This document shows, piece by piece, positions 54,098-62,778 of a DNA stretch of 64,000 nt. The translations under genes were made by a program, and so were the position numbers. Below the pieces are notes generated by a model that was not told where the DNA came from, did not search any database, and saw nothing but the letters and a program-made list of their open reading frames with translations. Source of the DNA: Pseudalkalibacillus sp. SCS-8 (GTDB lineage Bacteria; Bacillota; Bacilli; Bacillales; Fictibacillaceae); NCBI RefSeq assembly GCF_040126055.1, contig NZ_CP143541.1, positions 2,294,001 to 2,358,000 of the forward strand. Direction: 5' to 3'. Position 1 is the first letter of the stretch. Each line of letters begins with the position of its first letter.

Positions 54098-54370
54098 ACG
54101 ATAATAAAGTTTAAGGACGATGTACCTCTTAGTTGCTGAAGATGTACTGTATGTCTTCCGTCCAGATTTCAGAAGGATTAACCAAGTAGTTGCTAAATCT
54201 GTACGCTGAAGCTTATGCTTCGTAGCTTATTCCTACGTGCTCCACCCGCGACGATATTAGTTTACGGACGATGTATGTCCTGTATGTTGTTTCCTCTACT
54301 AGCTAATGCTGAACGTTGAGAGTTGTTTTAGGACAAATCGATTTCATAAGAATGAACTTAAGTATAAAAA
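54098..54370. other. Spacer with a degenerate tRNA-fMet 5' remnant
   Basis: GCTCCACCCGCGACGATATT with TTTACGGACGATGTA (54239-54274) imitates the 5' end and leader of the initiator tRNA (GCTCCACCCCGCGACGATAA, TTTAAGGACGATGTA from 54085). No complete tRNA or gene is present in this 270-base spacer. Confidence 0.65.
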
Positions 54371-54463
54371 TGGAGGAGGTAGAGGGATTCGAACCCCCGC
54401 GGGCTGTTACACCCCTGGCGGTTTTCAAGACCGCTCCCTTCAGCCAGACTTGGGTATACCTCC
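54371..54463 (-). tRNA. tRNA-Ser (TGA)
   Basis: Minus strand GGAGGTATACCCAAGTCTGG, anticodon loop CTTGAAA, a long variable arm, ending CTCCTCCA. 93 bases, class II. Confidence 0.95.
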
Positions 54464-54488
54464 ATATGATATCCTTACCTAGGGTAAG

Positions 54489-54565
<77 letters not shown>

Positions 54566-54591
54566 ATTATGTATGTGGTGATGTTTCTAAA

Positions 54592-54668
54592 TGGGGCGGC
54601 TGATGGGAATTGAACCCACGAATGCCGGAACCACAATCCGGTGCGTTAACCACTTCGCCACAACCGCC
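54592..54668 (-). tRNA. tRNA-His (GTG)
   Basis: Minus strand GGCGGTTGTGGCGAAGTGGT, anticodon loop TTGTGGT, ending CCGCCCCA, including the extra 5' G. 77 bases. Confidence 0.95.
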
Positions 54669-54683
54669 ATGATATTAAAGAAT

Positions 54684-54760
54684 TGGTAGCGGCGGAGGGG
54701 ATCGAACCCCCGACCTCACGGGTATGAACCGTACGCTCTAGCCAGCTGAGCTACACCGCC
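54684..54760 (-). tRNA. Elongator tRNA-Met (CAT)
   Basis: Minus strand GGCGGTGTAGCTCAGCTGGC, anticodon loop TTCATAC, ending CCGCTACCA. 77 bases. Confidence 0.94.
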
Positions 54761-54761
54761 A

Positions 54762-54836
54762 TGGCTCCACAGGCAGGACTCGAACCTGCGACCGATCGGT
54801 TAACAGCCGATAGCTCTACCACTGAGCTACTGTGGA
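54762..54836 (-). tRNA. tRNA-Asn (GTT)
   Basis: Minus strand TCCACAGTAGCTCAGTGGTA, anticodon loop CTGTTAA, ending TGTGGAGCCA. 75 bases; first gene of the cluster, one base from tRNA-Met. Confidence 0.95.
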
Positions 54837-54971
54837 ATAAATATCATTTTAACGACAAGATTTAGAATAACATCTTTGTCGACAAAAGTCAATCCTGTTT
54901 TTGTTGGAAATAAGTAAAGCAAAACAGGGACAAGAAGTAATATACCACGGAATGCCCCTGTATGCAATACT

Positions 54972-55454
54972 TTATAATACTTTCATCAAGAAGTAGATCA
55001 CCATACCTGCTTGGATGATGAGCTTCACTGTTGTACCGCCGATAAAGCCCAATAATGATCCGATCCCTACTTTAATCGCTTGCTTGACATCTCCTTTTTG
55101 ATGGAGGAGTTCCCCGATGATCGCCCCTAAGAATGGTCCGATCAGGATTCCGATTATAGGGATAACAAAAGGGCCGATCAAAAGACCAATCGTACTTCCC
55201 CAAATCGCATACTTGCTTCCACCACGTTTTTTGACGCCGTAAAAGTTACTCGCATAATCGGTGACGTATAAAAGGATGACGAGAATCCCTTGGATCATCC
55301 AGAAAACCCACGTAAGGGGCTCGAAGCTGAACATCCAGCCGTACACCAGATAGCCTGCAATTAAAAAAAGTGATGAGGGAATGATCGGATAGATCAGTCC
55401 CACAAAAGCCAACGCTAATAAAGTCGAAATAAGAATCCAAGCGAAAATGGTCAT
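54972..55454 (-). CDS. yqgC: YqgC-like DUF456 membrane protein
   Basis: A 160-residue membrane protein with about five hydrophobic segments, starting MTIFAWILISTLLALAFVGL. Glycine-rich hairpin segments GLLIGPFVIPIIGILIGPFL and GIGSLLGFIGGTTVKLIIQA are typical of DUF456. The gene starts one base after the Na/Pi cotransporter ends, so they are co-transcribed. The family has no known function. In B. subtilis it also stands between yqgB and sodA. Confidence 0.85.
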   Translation of the reverse strand: MTIFAWILISTLLALAFVGLIYPIIPSSLFLIAGYLVYGWMFSFEPLTWVFWMIQGILVILLYVTDYASNFYGVKKRGGSKYAIWGSTIGLLIGPFVIPIIGILIGPFLGAIIGELLHQKGDVKQAIKVGIGSLLGFIGGTTVKLIIQAGMVIYFLMKVL

Positions 55455-55455
55455 A

Positions 55456-57096
55456 TTACTCCTCTTCTCCTAATACATATTCAGCGATGTTGACAGCATG
55501 GTCACCGATACGTTCTAGGTTACTGATGATATCAACGAAGACGATTCCTGCTGCACCGCTGCACTTCCCTTCATTCAGGCGAAGAATATGCTGCTTGCGT
55601 AGTGTTCTTTCCATTTTATCAATGTCATTTTCCATTTTCACGACTTTTCTTGCTTTTTCCTTATCGTTTTCGTCCATTGCATGGAAAGCTTCATCAATTG
55701 TTGACATCGTCAGCTCGAACATTTCATTGAGATCGTTAATAGCCGTTTCTGATAGATCGACTTTATGACTCATTTGATATTCGACAAGTTCAACGATATT
55801 CTCCATATGATCTCCGATACGTTCAATATCACGGACCGCATCCATCAAGATGGAGTGCTGTTCAGAATCATGAGTAGATAACGTATAGGAAGATAACTGG
55901 ACAAGGTATTCTGTAATCCTTTGATCCAGATTGTTGATCGCTTCTTCATATTGGGCCGCTTTGTCCGCATTCTTCTTACTCTTCGTATCTAAATATGCGA
56001 ACGTCTCATGTAATCCTTTTTTCGCATAGTCAGCCATACGCAATACTTCGAGCTTAGCTTGCCCGAGTGCAACAGCTGGTGATTTTTCTAAGAAAATTGG
56101 ATCCAAATGCTTCGCTTTATATTCAATCTCCACATCGTCCCCTGGTACCATCTTCGTTACAAGATAAGCTAAGAAACCGATGAACGGGAATTGGATCGCT
56201 GTATTCGCAAAGTTAAATGAACCATGAGCGAATGCGATTTGCATTTTTTCATTCAAGTTGAATGTATCCGCCAGGAATTCAACATATTCTCTGAACGGTA
56301 TAAGTAATAACAAGAAGATGATTGTACCCAACAAGTTGAAAATCACGTGGGTCAACGCAGCACGCCTTGCAGCAACACTTGCACCGATTGCTGCCAATAC
56401 AGCTGTAATTGTCGTACCAATATTATCCCCGAATAATACAGGTAAAGCAGCATCTAAATTGACTGCACCTTGAGCATAGAGTTCTTGGAGGATTCCGATT
56501 GTGGCACTCGAACTTTGTACAATTACTGTGAATAGCGTTCCAATGACCACACCTAATAGTGGTGTTTCAGACATGTCAATGGTCAACTGTTGGAATGCTT
56601 CTAGGGATCGTAATGGCTTCATTCCTGAACCCATCAAGTCCAATCCATAAAATAGCGCACCGAATCCAAAGAATACCTGTCCGATATACTTGATTCGTTT
56701 TGAATTAAAGAAGAATAGCAATAATGCCCCAACTGCTAGAATCGGCAATGCATACTCCTTAATTTCAATCCCGATGATAAATGCTGTGACTGTCGTACCA
56801 ATATTCGCTCCCATGATGACTCCGATTGCTTGTCTGAGTGTCATGAAACCGGCATTGACCAATCCTACCGTAAGTACTGTCGTTCCTGAACTTGATTGAA
56901 TCAATATGGTAACGATAATACCTGCAAGAACCCCCATGAACGGGTTCGATGTGAATCGATCAAGGATATTCCTTAGCCGATCACCAGCCGAATTCTGCAG
57001 ACCATCTCCCATATACTTGATACCAAACAGGAAGATACCGAGTCCGCCGACGAATTCGAATATCATCTTTTGAATGTCTAAATCCAATTCATTCAT
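55456..57096 (-). CDS. Na/Pi cotransporter family protein with PhoU-like C-terminal domain
   Basis: A 546-residue sodium-phosphate cotransporter of the NptA/YjbB type. Two inverted membrane repeats each carry the QSSS motif: ILIQSSSGTTVLTVGLVNAG near 65-84 with GANIGTTVTA, and VIVQSSSATIGILQELYAQG near 185-204 with GDNIGTTITA. Residues about 335-546 are helical and PhoU-like (DIERIGDHMENIVELVEYQM; SNLERIGDHAVNIAEYVLGE). It may import or export phosphate with sodium; YjbB in E. coli is linked to export. It forms an operon with yqgC, and its upstream region has PhoP-like repeats. Confidence 0.88.
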   Translation of the reverse strand: MNELDLDIQKMIFEFVGGLGIFLFGIKYMGDGLQNSAGDRLRNILDRFTSNPFMGVLAGIIVTILIQSSSGTTVLTVGLVNAGFMTLRQAIGVIMGANIGTTVTAFIIGIEIKEYALPILAVGALLLFFFNSKRIKYIGQVFFGFGALFYGLDLMGSGMKPLRSLEAFQQLTIDMSETPLLGVVIGTLFTVIVQSSSATIGILQELYAQGAVNLDAALPVLFGDNIGTTITAVLAAIGASVAARRAALTHVIFNLLGTIIFLLLLIPFREYVEFLADTFNLNEKMQIAFAHGSFNFANTAIQFPFIGFLAYLVTKMVPGDDVEIEYKAKHLDPIFLEKSPAVALGQAKLEVLRMADYAKKGLHETFAYLDTKSKKNADKAAQYEEAINNLDQRITEYLVQLSSYTLSTHDSEQHSILMDAVRDIERIGDHMENIVELVEYQMSHKVDLSETAINDLNEMFELTMSTIDEAFHAMDENDKEKARKVVKMENDIDKMERTLRKQHILRLNEGKCSGAAGIVFVDIISNLERIGDHAVNIAEYVLGEEE

Positions 57097-57156
57097 CCCC
57101 TACATTTAATATTCGACATAATTTGCCCCATTCATTATTACGGAACCTCTCATGTT

Positions 57157-57193
57157 TGTAAAGACTATTAATGTTTTTTAATTTTTTTGTAAA
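57157..57193 (-). promoter_or_regulatory. Candidate PhoP repeats upstream of the Na/Pi cotransporter
   Basis: TTTACA (57188-57193), ATTAAA (57177-57182), ATTAAT (57167-57172) and TTTACA (57157-57162) on the minus strand, spaced 10-11 bases. The AT-rich setting makes chance matches likely. Confidence 0.3.
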
Positions 57194-57283
57194 TTTTGTT
57201 TTTGAAGATAAAGTGCAACTTATTGCTTGTCCCCTCCGTATAGGAAAGATAAAATGAAGCTAGATGATTAAAGGGGGATATTC

Positions 57284-58060
57284 ATGAACATTTTCAAACA
57301 GTTCGCCACGAGTCTTTACTCACCTCAACAAATGGCGACCTTCAGATTCCAAAAGATTGGAAAAACGATCGGTTATGTTTTCATCATGATGCTGATTGCT
57401 TTCATCTTTATCGGAACAAACATCGGTGTGACGATTTCCGGAATGGCAACCAGTCTCGATAAAGTTTTGAACGAGGACGTACCTGATTTTACATTCAAGG
57501 ATGGAACGTTGACCTCTGATATGGAAGAACCGATTAAGCGTGAGATTGATGGGGAAACCTTCATATTTGATACGACCAACACTGTCACAAGGGACGACTT
57601 GGAGCAATACAACAATGTCATGGCTATTCTTAGTGACAAAACGATTATCATTACCGAAGGGTCCGCCGAAACATTCGATTATATGATGATGAAGGATATG
57701 ACGTTCAAGAAAAGTGATATTACCGGATTTGTAGAGTCAGCGAATAATCTTCTGCCACTTATCATCACTGTTGTCATCATCGCAGCATACATCTTCATGA
57801 CAGCACTTAAATTCATAGGTGTGACTGTCCTTGCACTAATCGGACTTATTGTGAAAAATATCATGAAACGGAACCTCTCTTATCGACAGTTGTGGATTTT
57901 GTCTGCTTACGCAGTCACTCTTCCGACCATTTTCTTTGCACTATTAGAATCATTGAACATCATGGTTCCAGGTCAATTCCTTTTATATTGGATTGCAGCA
58001 ATCACGATGCTTTCACTTACTGTCAAGAACGTTCCAGCACCAAAAACAACAGAAGAATAA
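57284..58060 (+). CDS. yqgB: YqgB-like DUF1189 membrane protein
   Basis: A 258-residue protein starting MNIFKQFATSLYSPQQMATF, with AAAGGGGG upstream. One N-terminal membrane segment (residues 27-50) is followed by a 120-residue extracytoplasmic domain and three or four membrane segments at the end. FRFQKIGKTIGYVF and NRNLSYRQLWILSAYAVTLP-like (here KRNLSYRQLWILSAYAVTLP) are characteristic of DUF1189. Function unknown. Divergent from the Na/Pi cotransporter. Confidence 0.83.
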   Translation: MNIFKQFATSLYSPQQMATFRFQKIGKTIGYVFIMMLIAFIFIGTNIGVTISGMATSLDKVLNEDVPDFTFKDGTLTSDMEEPIKREIDGETFIFDTTNTVTRDDLEQYNNVMAILSDKTIIITEGSAETFDYMMMKDMTFKKSDITGFVESANNLLPLIITVVIIAAYIFMTALKFIGVTVLALIGLIVKNIMKRNLSYRQLWILSAYAVTLPTIFFALLESLNIMVPGQFLLYWIAAITMLSLTVKNVPAPKTTEE

Positions 58061-58066
58061 CAACAC

Positions 58067-58102
58067 AGACCCTGACACCTCTATTGGCTCAGGGTCTTTT
58101 TT
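58067..58102 (+). terminator. Terminator of yqgB
   Basis: AGACCCTGA...TCAGGGTCT, a 9-bp stem with a 13-base loop, then TTTTT. Confidence 0.85.
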
Positions 58103-58130
58103 ACAATAATTTTGTTATTTTTGGACAGCT

Positions 58131-58231
58131 TCAGGCGGATGCTTTCCGCGGGCAACGCTTCAGCCTCCTCGACCTCGGTCTGCGGGGTCTTCAGCTGTTG
58201 CTTTTCCCGCCGGAGTCGCCGCCTTACGCTT
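58131..58231. repeat. Dispersed GC-rich repeat of Bacillaceae type
   Basis: GGATGCTTTCCGCGGGCAAC ... CTTCAGCCTCCTCG ... CTGCGGGGTCTTCAGCTGTTG ... CCCGCCGGAGTC. The CCGCGGG...CCTCCTCG...TGCGGGGTC layout is one I know from dispersed intergenic repeats in Bacillaceae genomes. CGCGGGCAAC and GTTG...CCCGC make it partly self-complementary. No gene. Confidence 0.65.
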
Positions 58232-58272
58232 CTGTTTTTTTACCATCAAGAAAAGCAAACAGAATTTACAAT

Positions 58273-58304
58273 AAAAAAGCGAGACCACATAGGTCCCGCT
58301 TTCA
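58273..58304 (-). terminator. Terminator of the DUF1002 gene
   Basis: AAAGCGGGACC-TATGT-GGTCTCGCTTT then TTTTAT on the minus strand, one G-U pair. Confidence 0.85.
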
Positions 58305-58305
58305 A

Positions 58306-59172
58306 CTATTTAAATAGGTTTTTCAATGCTTCAATCAGTGCGATGAAGAAGTCCAATATATTTCGGATGAATCCTTTTGTTTCTTCTTTATTCAAAAATT
58401 CACTCAGATTGTTCCGAACATTCTCGAGGTTGCTCTTCACCTGATCCCAATCAATGTTGATATCCTTCATTTTATTGAACAAGGATACGAGCCCATTCAG
58501 TTCTTCTTCAGTTAACGTAATTCCAATATCATCAGCTACGCGTTTGATAAGTGCTCGTAAGTCTTCTTCTGTTTCAACCGGATTTTCGGCAAGTTCATTC
58601 TTGATTTTGGTCATCAATTCAGTGGCTTTATCAGCCCCGATACGATCACCTAATTTGACCGTTTTGACCATTTCTTCGTTGGCAACCTGTTTCTTTTCTT
58701 CTGGAATTTCAATATCGGTAGTGACTTCATATGCCTTCAGAATCCCAGTCAAACCAGCTGTTCCGGACACCTCGAACGGTGCAGTTACATAAATATCCGC
58801 ATCCTTCACTCCTGCAGTTGTCAGGGCATTGGCATACATTTCTTCCGTAACCCAATTGATGTTGTTCGTCTCCACATTCAATCCTGAGTCCTTCTCACCA
58901 ATTGTAATTTTCGTAGAAGAGATAGCACGGGTTCCGATTTGGGCTTTCGATATATAGTCACCAAGGTAATTATGTTCTTCTTCATTCGTTACAGTGATCG
59001 TCTCCACATCAGAAGGGACGTCCATTTCTTTCAAAAGCTCTTGTTTCTGGTTCTCTTTCAAGTCCTCTCCTAATGTCACGATAATATCACCAGGTGCAGC
59101 ATCTGCGAATGCTACGCCAGGTATCATACAAGCAGCTAGAACGGCTGTCATCATCCATTTTTTCAAATTCAT
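58306..59172 (-). CDS. DUF1002 secreted protein
   Basis: A 288-residue exported protein starting MNLKKWMMTAVLAACMIPGV, with a signal peptide likely cut after VAFADA. I start at 59172 because AAAGGAG stands seven bases upstream, while the ATG at 59178 is only two away. The body matches DUF1002 (YpuA-like): VTLGEDLKENQKQELLKEM, GTRAISSTKITIGEKDSGLN, DADIYVTAPFEVSGTAGLTG and a helical C-terminal half that ends LDFFIALIEALKNLFK. Function unknown. Monocistronic and divergent from the yqfZ-like gene. Confidence 0.84.
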   Translation of the reverse strand: MNLKKWMMTAVLAACMIPGVAFADAAPGDIIVTLGEDLKENQKQELLKEMDVPSDVETITVTNEEEHNYLGDYISKAQIGTRAISSTKITIGEKDSGLNVETNNINWVTEEMYANALTTAGVKDADIYVTAPFEVSGTAGLTGILKAYEVTTDIEIPEEKKQVANEEMVKTVKLGDRIGADKATELMTKIKNELAENPVETEEDLRALIKRVADDIGITLTEEELNGLVSLFNKMKDINIDWDQVKSNLENVRNNLSEFLNKEETKGFIRNILDFFIALIEALKNLFK

Positions 59173-59357
59173 ACCCATTCTCCTTTATAAAGAATTCCTT
59201 ATACCATACGTATTAAATTTGAATTTCTGTAGGTTCTCCCTTTTATTTTACAAGTTGTACCATCATATGACCAATAATTTCAATTTACATCGAATAAACA
59301 CTTTGGACAAGCATATACATGTACGGACGAATGATTAAAAAATGGAGGCGTTATGAC

Positions 59358-59681
59358 ATGAAGAAATTCAGTATCGTTCTTCTTTTCTTCCTCTTATTAT
59401 ACAGCGTTTACTTTGACTTAAAGTTCGGCACACTACCTTCAACGAAGGCAGAAGCTCTCCCTGTACAAGCAGCCTATTCCGAAGAAGAGACTCAGCAAGC
59501 GTATAAAGAAATCATTGTCCAACCAGGCGAAACAATGCTCACCATTTTAGAACGGCTGCATAACGGGAATCTCCCTGTATCCATTGAAGTGGCCGTTGCC
59601 GACTTCGAAAGGCTGAATGAGGGGATATCCGCTCATAACATCAAAGCAGCACATACTTATCGATTTCCGCATTATCCATAA
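59358..59681 (+). CDS. yqfZ: YqfZ-like small LysM-type protein
   Basis: A 107-residue protein starting MKKFSIVLLFFLLLYSVYFD at 59358, nine bases after GGAGG; an earlier in-frame ATG has no site. A signal peptide or anchor is followed by a C-terminal segment IIVQPGETMLTILERLHNGN and HNIKAAHTYRFPHYP, a LysM-like fold for wall binding. The pairing with ispG immediately downstream matches yqfZ in B. subtilis. Role unknown. Confidence 0.72.
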   Translation: MKKFSIVLLFFLLLYSVYFDLKFGTLPSTKAEALPVQAAYSEEETQQAYKEIIVQPGETMLTILERLHNGNLPVSIEVAVADFERLNEGISAHNIKAAHTYRFPHYP

Positions 59682-59769
59682 ACACATTTCCTTGCCAAAA
59701 CCTTCAAATCATTGCTAAAATGAAGTCGTTAACTTAGGAAGCAGACGTCCTTAAAGGAGCGATAAATAC

Positions 59770-60882
59770 ATGAGTGAAATTACTCACCGTACGAAAACAA
59801 GACCCGTTAAAGTTGGAAACCTGACAATTGGCGGAAACAATGAAGTAGTAGTACAAAGTATGACAACGACTAAAACCCATGATGTAGAAGCGACAGTAGC
59901 TGAAATTCTTCGTTTGGAAGAAGCAGGCTGCCAGGTCGTCCGAGTTGCATGTCCGAACATGGAAGATGCTGAGGCGATCGCAGAAATCAAAAAGAGAATA
60001 AACATCCCCCTTGTCGTCGATATTCATTTCGATTACAAGCTTGCACTGAAAGCGATTGAGGGCGGTGCCGATAAAATCCGGATCAACCCAGGAAACATTG
60101 GTAGAAAAGAAAAAGTAGAAGCAGTCGTTAAAGCAGCGAAAGAAAAAGGAATTCCGATCCGAATCGGTGTTAATGCCGGTTCATTGGAACGAAAAATTCT
60201 TGAAAAATACGGATATCCTACTGCAGACGGCATGGTGGAAAGTGCTCTGAACCACATTAAGATTCTAGAGGACTTGGATTTCCACGACATCATCGTTTCG
60301 ATGAAAGCATCCGATGTCAATCTTGCGGTTGAAGCATACGAGAAAGCTGCGAAAGCATTCGATTACCCGCTACACTTGGGTATTACGGAGTCCGGTACGC
60401 TGTTTGCCGGAACCGTAAAAAGTGCTGCAGGTCTTGGTATCATCCTTAACAAAGGAATCGGTAACACGGTCCGTATTTCCTTGAGTGCTGATCCTGTCGA
60501 GGAAGTGAAGGTCGCTCGTGAACTGTTGAAAACATTCGGATTAGCATCCAACGCTGCGACACTGATTTCTTGCCCGACATGTGGTCGTATCGAAATTGAC
60601 TTGATTTCCATTGCGAATGAGGTTGAAGAATATATTTCAAAAATTAAAGCTCCACTTAAAGTTGCGGTACTTGGATGTGCTGTAAACGGTCCCGGAGAAG
60701 CCCGTGAAGCCGATATCGGTATCGCAGGCGCTCGTGGCGAAGGCCTTCTTTTCAGACATGGGGAAATCATCCGGAAGATTCCAGAGGACATTATGGTTGA
60801 TGAGTTGAAAAAAGAAGTCGATAAGCTTGCAGAAGAGTACCATGCAAAAAAAGCGAAAGAAGAAGAGTCTCAGAAAGTATAA
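59770..60882 (+). CDS. ispG: 4-hydroxy-3-methylbut-2-en-1-yl diphosphate synthase (flavodoxin)
   Basis: A 370-residue iron-sulfur enzyme of the MEP isoprenoid pathway, reducing methylerythritol cyclodiphosphate to HMBPP. It starts [20 protein letters not shown] with AAAGGAG upstream. The TIM-barrel motifs [20 protein letters not shown] and [11 protein letters not shown] are present, and the cluster cysteines appear in [11 protein letters not shown] (near residues 269-272) and [21 protein letters not shown] (near 304). Length is normal. It ends at its own terminator. Confidence 0.95.
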   Translation: MSEITHRTKTRPVKVGNLTIGGNNEVVVQSMTTTKTHDVEATVAEILRLEEAGCQVVRVACPNMEDAEAIAEIKKRINIPLVVDIHFDYKLALKAIEGGADKIRINPGNIGRKEKVEAVVKAAKEKGIPIRIGVNAGSLERKILEKYGYPTADGMVESALNHIKILEDLDFHDIIVSMKASDVNLAVEAYEKAAKAFDYPLHLGITESGTLFAGTVKSAAGLGIILNKGIGNTVRISLSADPVEEVKVARELLKTFGLASNAATLISCPTCGRIEIDLISIANEVEEYISKIKAPLKVAVLGCAVNGPGEAREADIGIAGARGEGLLFRHGEIIRKIPEDIMVDELKKEVDKLAEEYHAKKAKEEESQKV

Positions 60883-60887
60883 TGCTT

Positions 60888-60916
60888 AAGCTGGCCGAAA
60901 AAGGCCAGCTTTTTTA
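60888..60916 (+). terminator. Terminator of ispG
   Basis: AAGCTGGCC-GAAAAA-GGCCAGCTT, a 9-bp perfect stem, then TTTT. Confidence 0.9.
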
Positions 60917-60981
60917 ATTTTATGAAACGTTTTGCCCACTTCCACGTAAATGTAGTAATCATATGTAAATGGAGTGGTTTT

Positions 60982-61533
60982 TTGAAACAACTTATCTTTA
61001 TCGTCAGTTGTATCATGCTTCTTGCGGGGTGCACGATTAGTTCCACTAACGGACTTCCTGAGGACATTAAGGAAGAAATGGAAGAACACGTTGGATTTAA
61101 TGTATCACTGCCGGAGGACACCGATTATGAAGTAAGCTATGTGGATATCCAATTCCCGCCTGAAGTGAACGGAAAAGCGAACGGGAGCCGACATGTTGCC
61201 GATATCGCCTTTAGTGAAAATATCGGCAAAAAGAAAGACCTCCCTTCAACTTCCAACGAAGATCAGAAAGTCCTTTACGGACCTTATGAAGGTGACAGCG
61301 TGATTACGTTAACAATAAGCAATATGCCTAATCAAATGTCTGATGCTAAAGAAAAGAAGATCAAACACGTAACCGTCGAATATGCTGAGGCGAACAAAAA
61401 CGGATCCGATTTCCTTTTCATTTCATTCAACACTGACAAGGGCTCATTCTTCACAACATTCCATTTGAGTGAGGAACTTACTGAAGAGGATGCCTGGAGT
61501 TTCATTCAAAAACTCGTCGACCAAAATACGTAG
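60982..61533 (+). CDS. Hypothetical lipoprotein, 183 residues
   Basis: Starts at TTG 60982 (MKQLIFIVSCIMLLAGCTIS), eight bases after GGAGTGG; the earlier ATG at 60922 would add 20 residues ahead of the signal peptide and has no site. The lipobox LLAGC marks lipidation at Cys 17. The mature part is acidic (DIKEEMEEHVGFNVSLPEDT) with predicted beta strands, and has no motif I know. It would face outward from the cell membrane. Monocistronic; terminator shared with the yqfX-like gene. Confidence 0.7.
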   Translation: MKQLIFIVSCIMLLAGCTISSTNGLPEDIKEEMEEHVGFNVSLPEDTDYEVSYVDIQFPPEVNGKANGSRHVADIAFSENIGKKKDLPSTSNEDQKVLYGPYEGDSVITLTISNMPNQMSDAKEKKIKHVTVEYAEANKNGSDFLFISFNTDKGSFFTTFHLSEELTEEDAWSFIQKLVDQNT

Positions 61534-61541
61534 ACGAAAAA

Positions 61542-61566
61542 AGAAGGCAGCTTAGCTGCCTTCTTA
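61542..61566. terminator. Bidirectional terminator
   Basis: AAGAAGGCAGC-TTA-GCTGCCTTCTT, an 11-bp perfect stem with A and T flanks, between convergent genes. Confidence 0.9.
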
Positions 61567-61570
61567 CAAA

Positions 61571-61933
61571 TTAGAAAAATGGGACGAAAATCAAGCTGAC
61601 GACGATTGAAACAATCCCCAGTCCGATCGCCCAGTTCCCTAACGAACGTGCTCCTCTTCTTCTTGCAAAGAATCCTACGATGATTCCTGCAGCACCTAAC
61701 AATACCGGGAGGAAGAACAAGGATAAGACTGACAAGGCAAGCGCAAAGTAACCGACTCCTCTGCCTTCATTCAAGTCATCCGTCTCCTGATCCAACTCCT
61801 CCTCATGATTTCCGCGTCTATCATCTACTCGTTCTTGCTCTGGAAGAGGGAGAACCTCTGCGGCTGTTTCTTCCATAAAGTCTGCTTCGTACTCACGATC
61901 CTTTCGTTCTTCGCGATCGTATCGATTTTCCAT
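61571..61933 (-). CDS. yqfX: YqfX-like membrane protein (DUF4190 type)
   Basis: A 120-residue protein starting MENRYDREERKDREYEADFM, seven bases after AGAGGG. Its first 55 residues are strongly charged and probably disordered in the cytosol; two membrane segments follow (GYFALALSVLSLFFLPVLLG and LGNWAIGLGIVSIVVSLIFV) with GFFARRRGARS between them. This layout and the place near ispG fit YqfX of B. subtilis. Function unknown. Confidence 0.72.
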   Translation of the reverse strand: MENRYDREERKDREYEADFMEETAAEVLPLPEQERVDDRRGNHEEELDQETDDLNEGRGVGYFALALSVLSLFFLPVLLGAAGIIVGFFARRRGARSLGNWAIGLGIVSIVVSLIFVPFF

Positions 61934-62037
61934 CAGCAATCCCTCTCTTTCATAAAAGTGGAGGAGCCTTCTTATTATTCGTATCTCTTTCTGCTTTCAT
62001 AATGACAATGATTGTTAAACAAGAGAACAATATAAAA

Positions 62038-62062
62038 AATCCATCCGTGGTGGATGGATTCC
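62038..62062 (-). terminator. Terminator of the DUF1540 gene
   Basis: AATCCATCC-ACCAC-GGATGGATT on the minus strand, followed by TTTTTATA. Confidence 0.85.
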
Positions 62063-62071
62063 TTCTAGGGA

Positions 62072-62284
62072 TTAATGCTTTGGACGGAACGTATGACAGC
62101 ATGTTTCAGCGCTGTGCCTTGCCTGATCGCGATGCAATGCTTCTTCAGCAATACTTGAAGTGACAGACATGTCATAATCTTCATTCGCATGCTGATCGAT
62201 TTCAACCAGGATTGCATCAGCTTGGCAATTGTTCCCTTCGCCCCAATATGTGCAGTTCGCTACATTACATTTAACAGTTGGCAT
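62072..62284 (-). CDS. DUF1540 cysteine-rich protein
   Basis: A 70-residue soluble protein starting MPTVKCNVANCTYWGEGNNC, with AAGGAGGAG upstream. Cysteines at 6, 11, 20 and a pair near 62-63 (TCCHTFRPKH) together with CTYWGEGNNCQADAI define DUF1540, found mainly in spore formers and clostridia. Metal binding is likely but unproved. It lies next to the zinc operon but has its own terminator and a gap of about 90 bases, so co-regulation with zinc is only a possibility. Confidence 0.85.
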   Translation of the reverse strand: MPTVKCNVANCTYWGEGNNCQADAILVEIDQHANEDYDMSVTSSIAEEALHRDQARHSAETCCHTFRPKH

Positions 62285-62373
62285 GAAGATCTCCTCCTTA
62301 ACAAATAGAGTTCCTCATTCCAGTTATTTTCATAACATCTAGTAAAAATTTAGGATTCATCCAACAATTTCCA

Positions 62374-62778
62374 TTAATGACATTCCTGGCAGTATCCATA
62401 TATTTCGAATTTGTGGTCAGTAATCAGAAAATCCTTTGATTGGATGTCTCTCATAGGACATGCTTCAATGGCATTCGTCTTCCCGCATTGAAGACAAATC
62501 ATATGATGGTGATGACCGGACGTGGAACAGGAATATCGAAAATGTTTTTCGCCATCTAATTCTGTTTCTTCAAGTATGCCCAGCTCGGTAAATACAGCTA
62601 AGTTTCGATAAATGGTATCAAAGCTCAATCCAGGAAAAGATGTTTTCAAATGCTCAAGAACGTCCTTAGCGGTCAAATATCGACGTTCAGCCGAAAAAAG
62701 CTCAAGAAACATTTGCCGTTTACGCGTATGCTTATAACCGTTTTCTTTAAGGATATCCAGTGCATCCCTTACATTCAT
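62374..62778 (-). CDS. zur: Zinc uptake regulator, Fur family
   Basis: A 134-residue DNA-binding repressor starting MNVRDALDILKENGYKHTRK. The winged helix with recognition helix SFDTIYRNLAVFTELGI covers residues 1-80; the regulatory part has the sensory HHHHMICLQCG cluster near 90-100, the second zinc pair YGYCQECH at the C-terminus, and EACPM. Two CxxC pairs form the structural zinc site. It overlaps znuB by ATGA (62775-62778), so the repressor is made with the uptake genes it should control. Position matches yqfV (zur) of B. subtilis. Confidence 0.9.
   Translation of the reverse strand: MNVRDALDILKENGYKHTRKRQMFLELFSAERRYLTAKDVLEHLKTSFPGLSFDTIYRNLAVFTELGILEETELDGEKHFRYSCSTSGHHHHMICLQCGKTNAIEACPMRDIQSKDFLITDHKFEIYGYCQECH

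Noticed and set aside
58306..59172. Prophage or mobile element signs around the DUF1002 gene
   Set aside because: No integrase, transposase or attachment repeats; only a dispersed non-coding repeat lies nearby.
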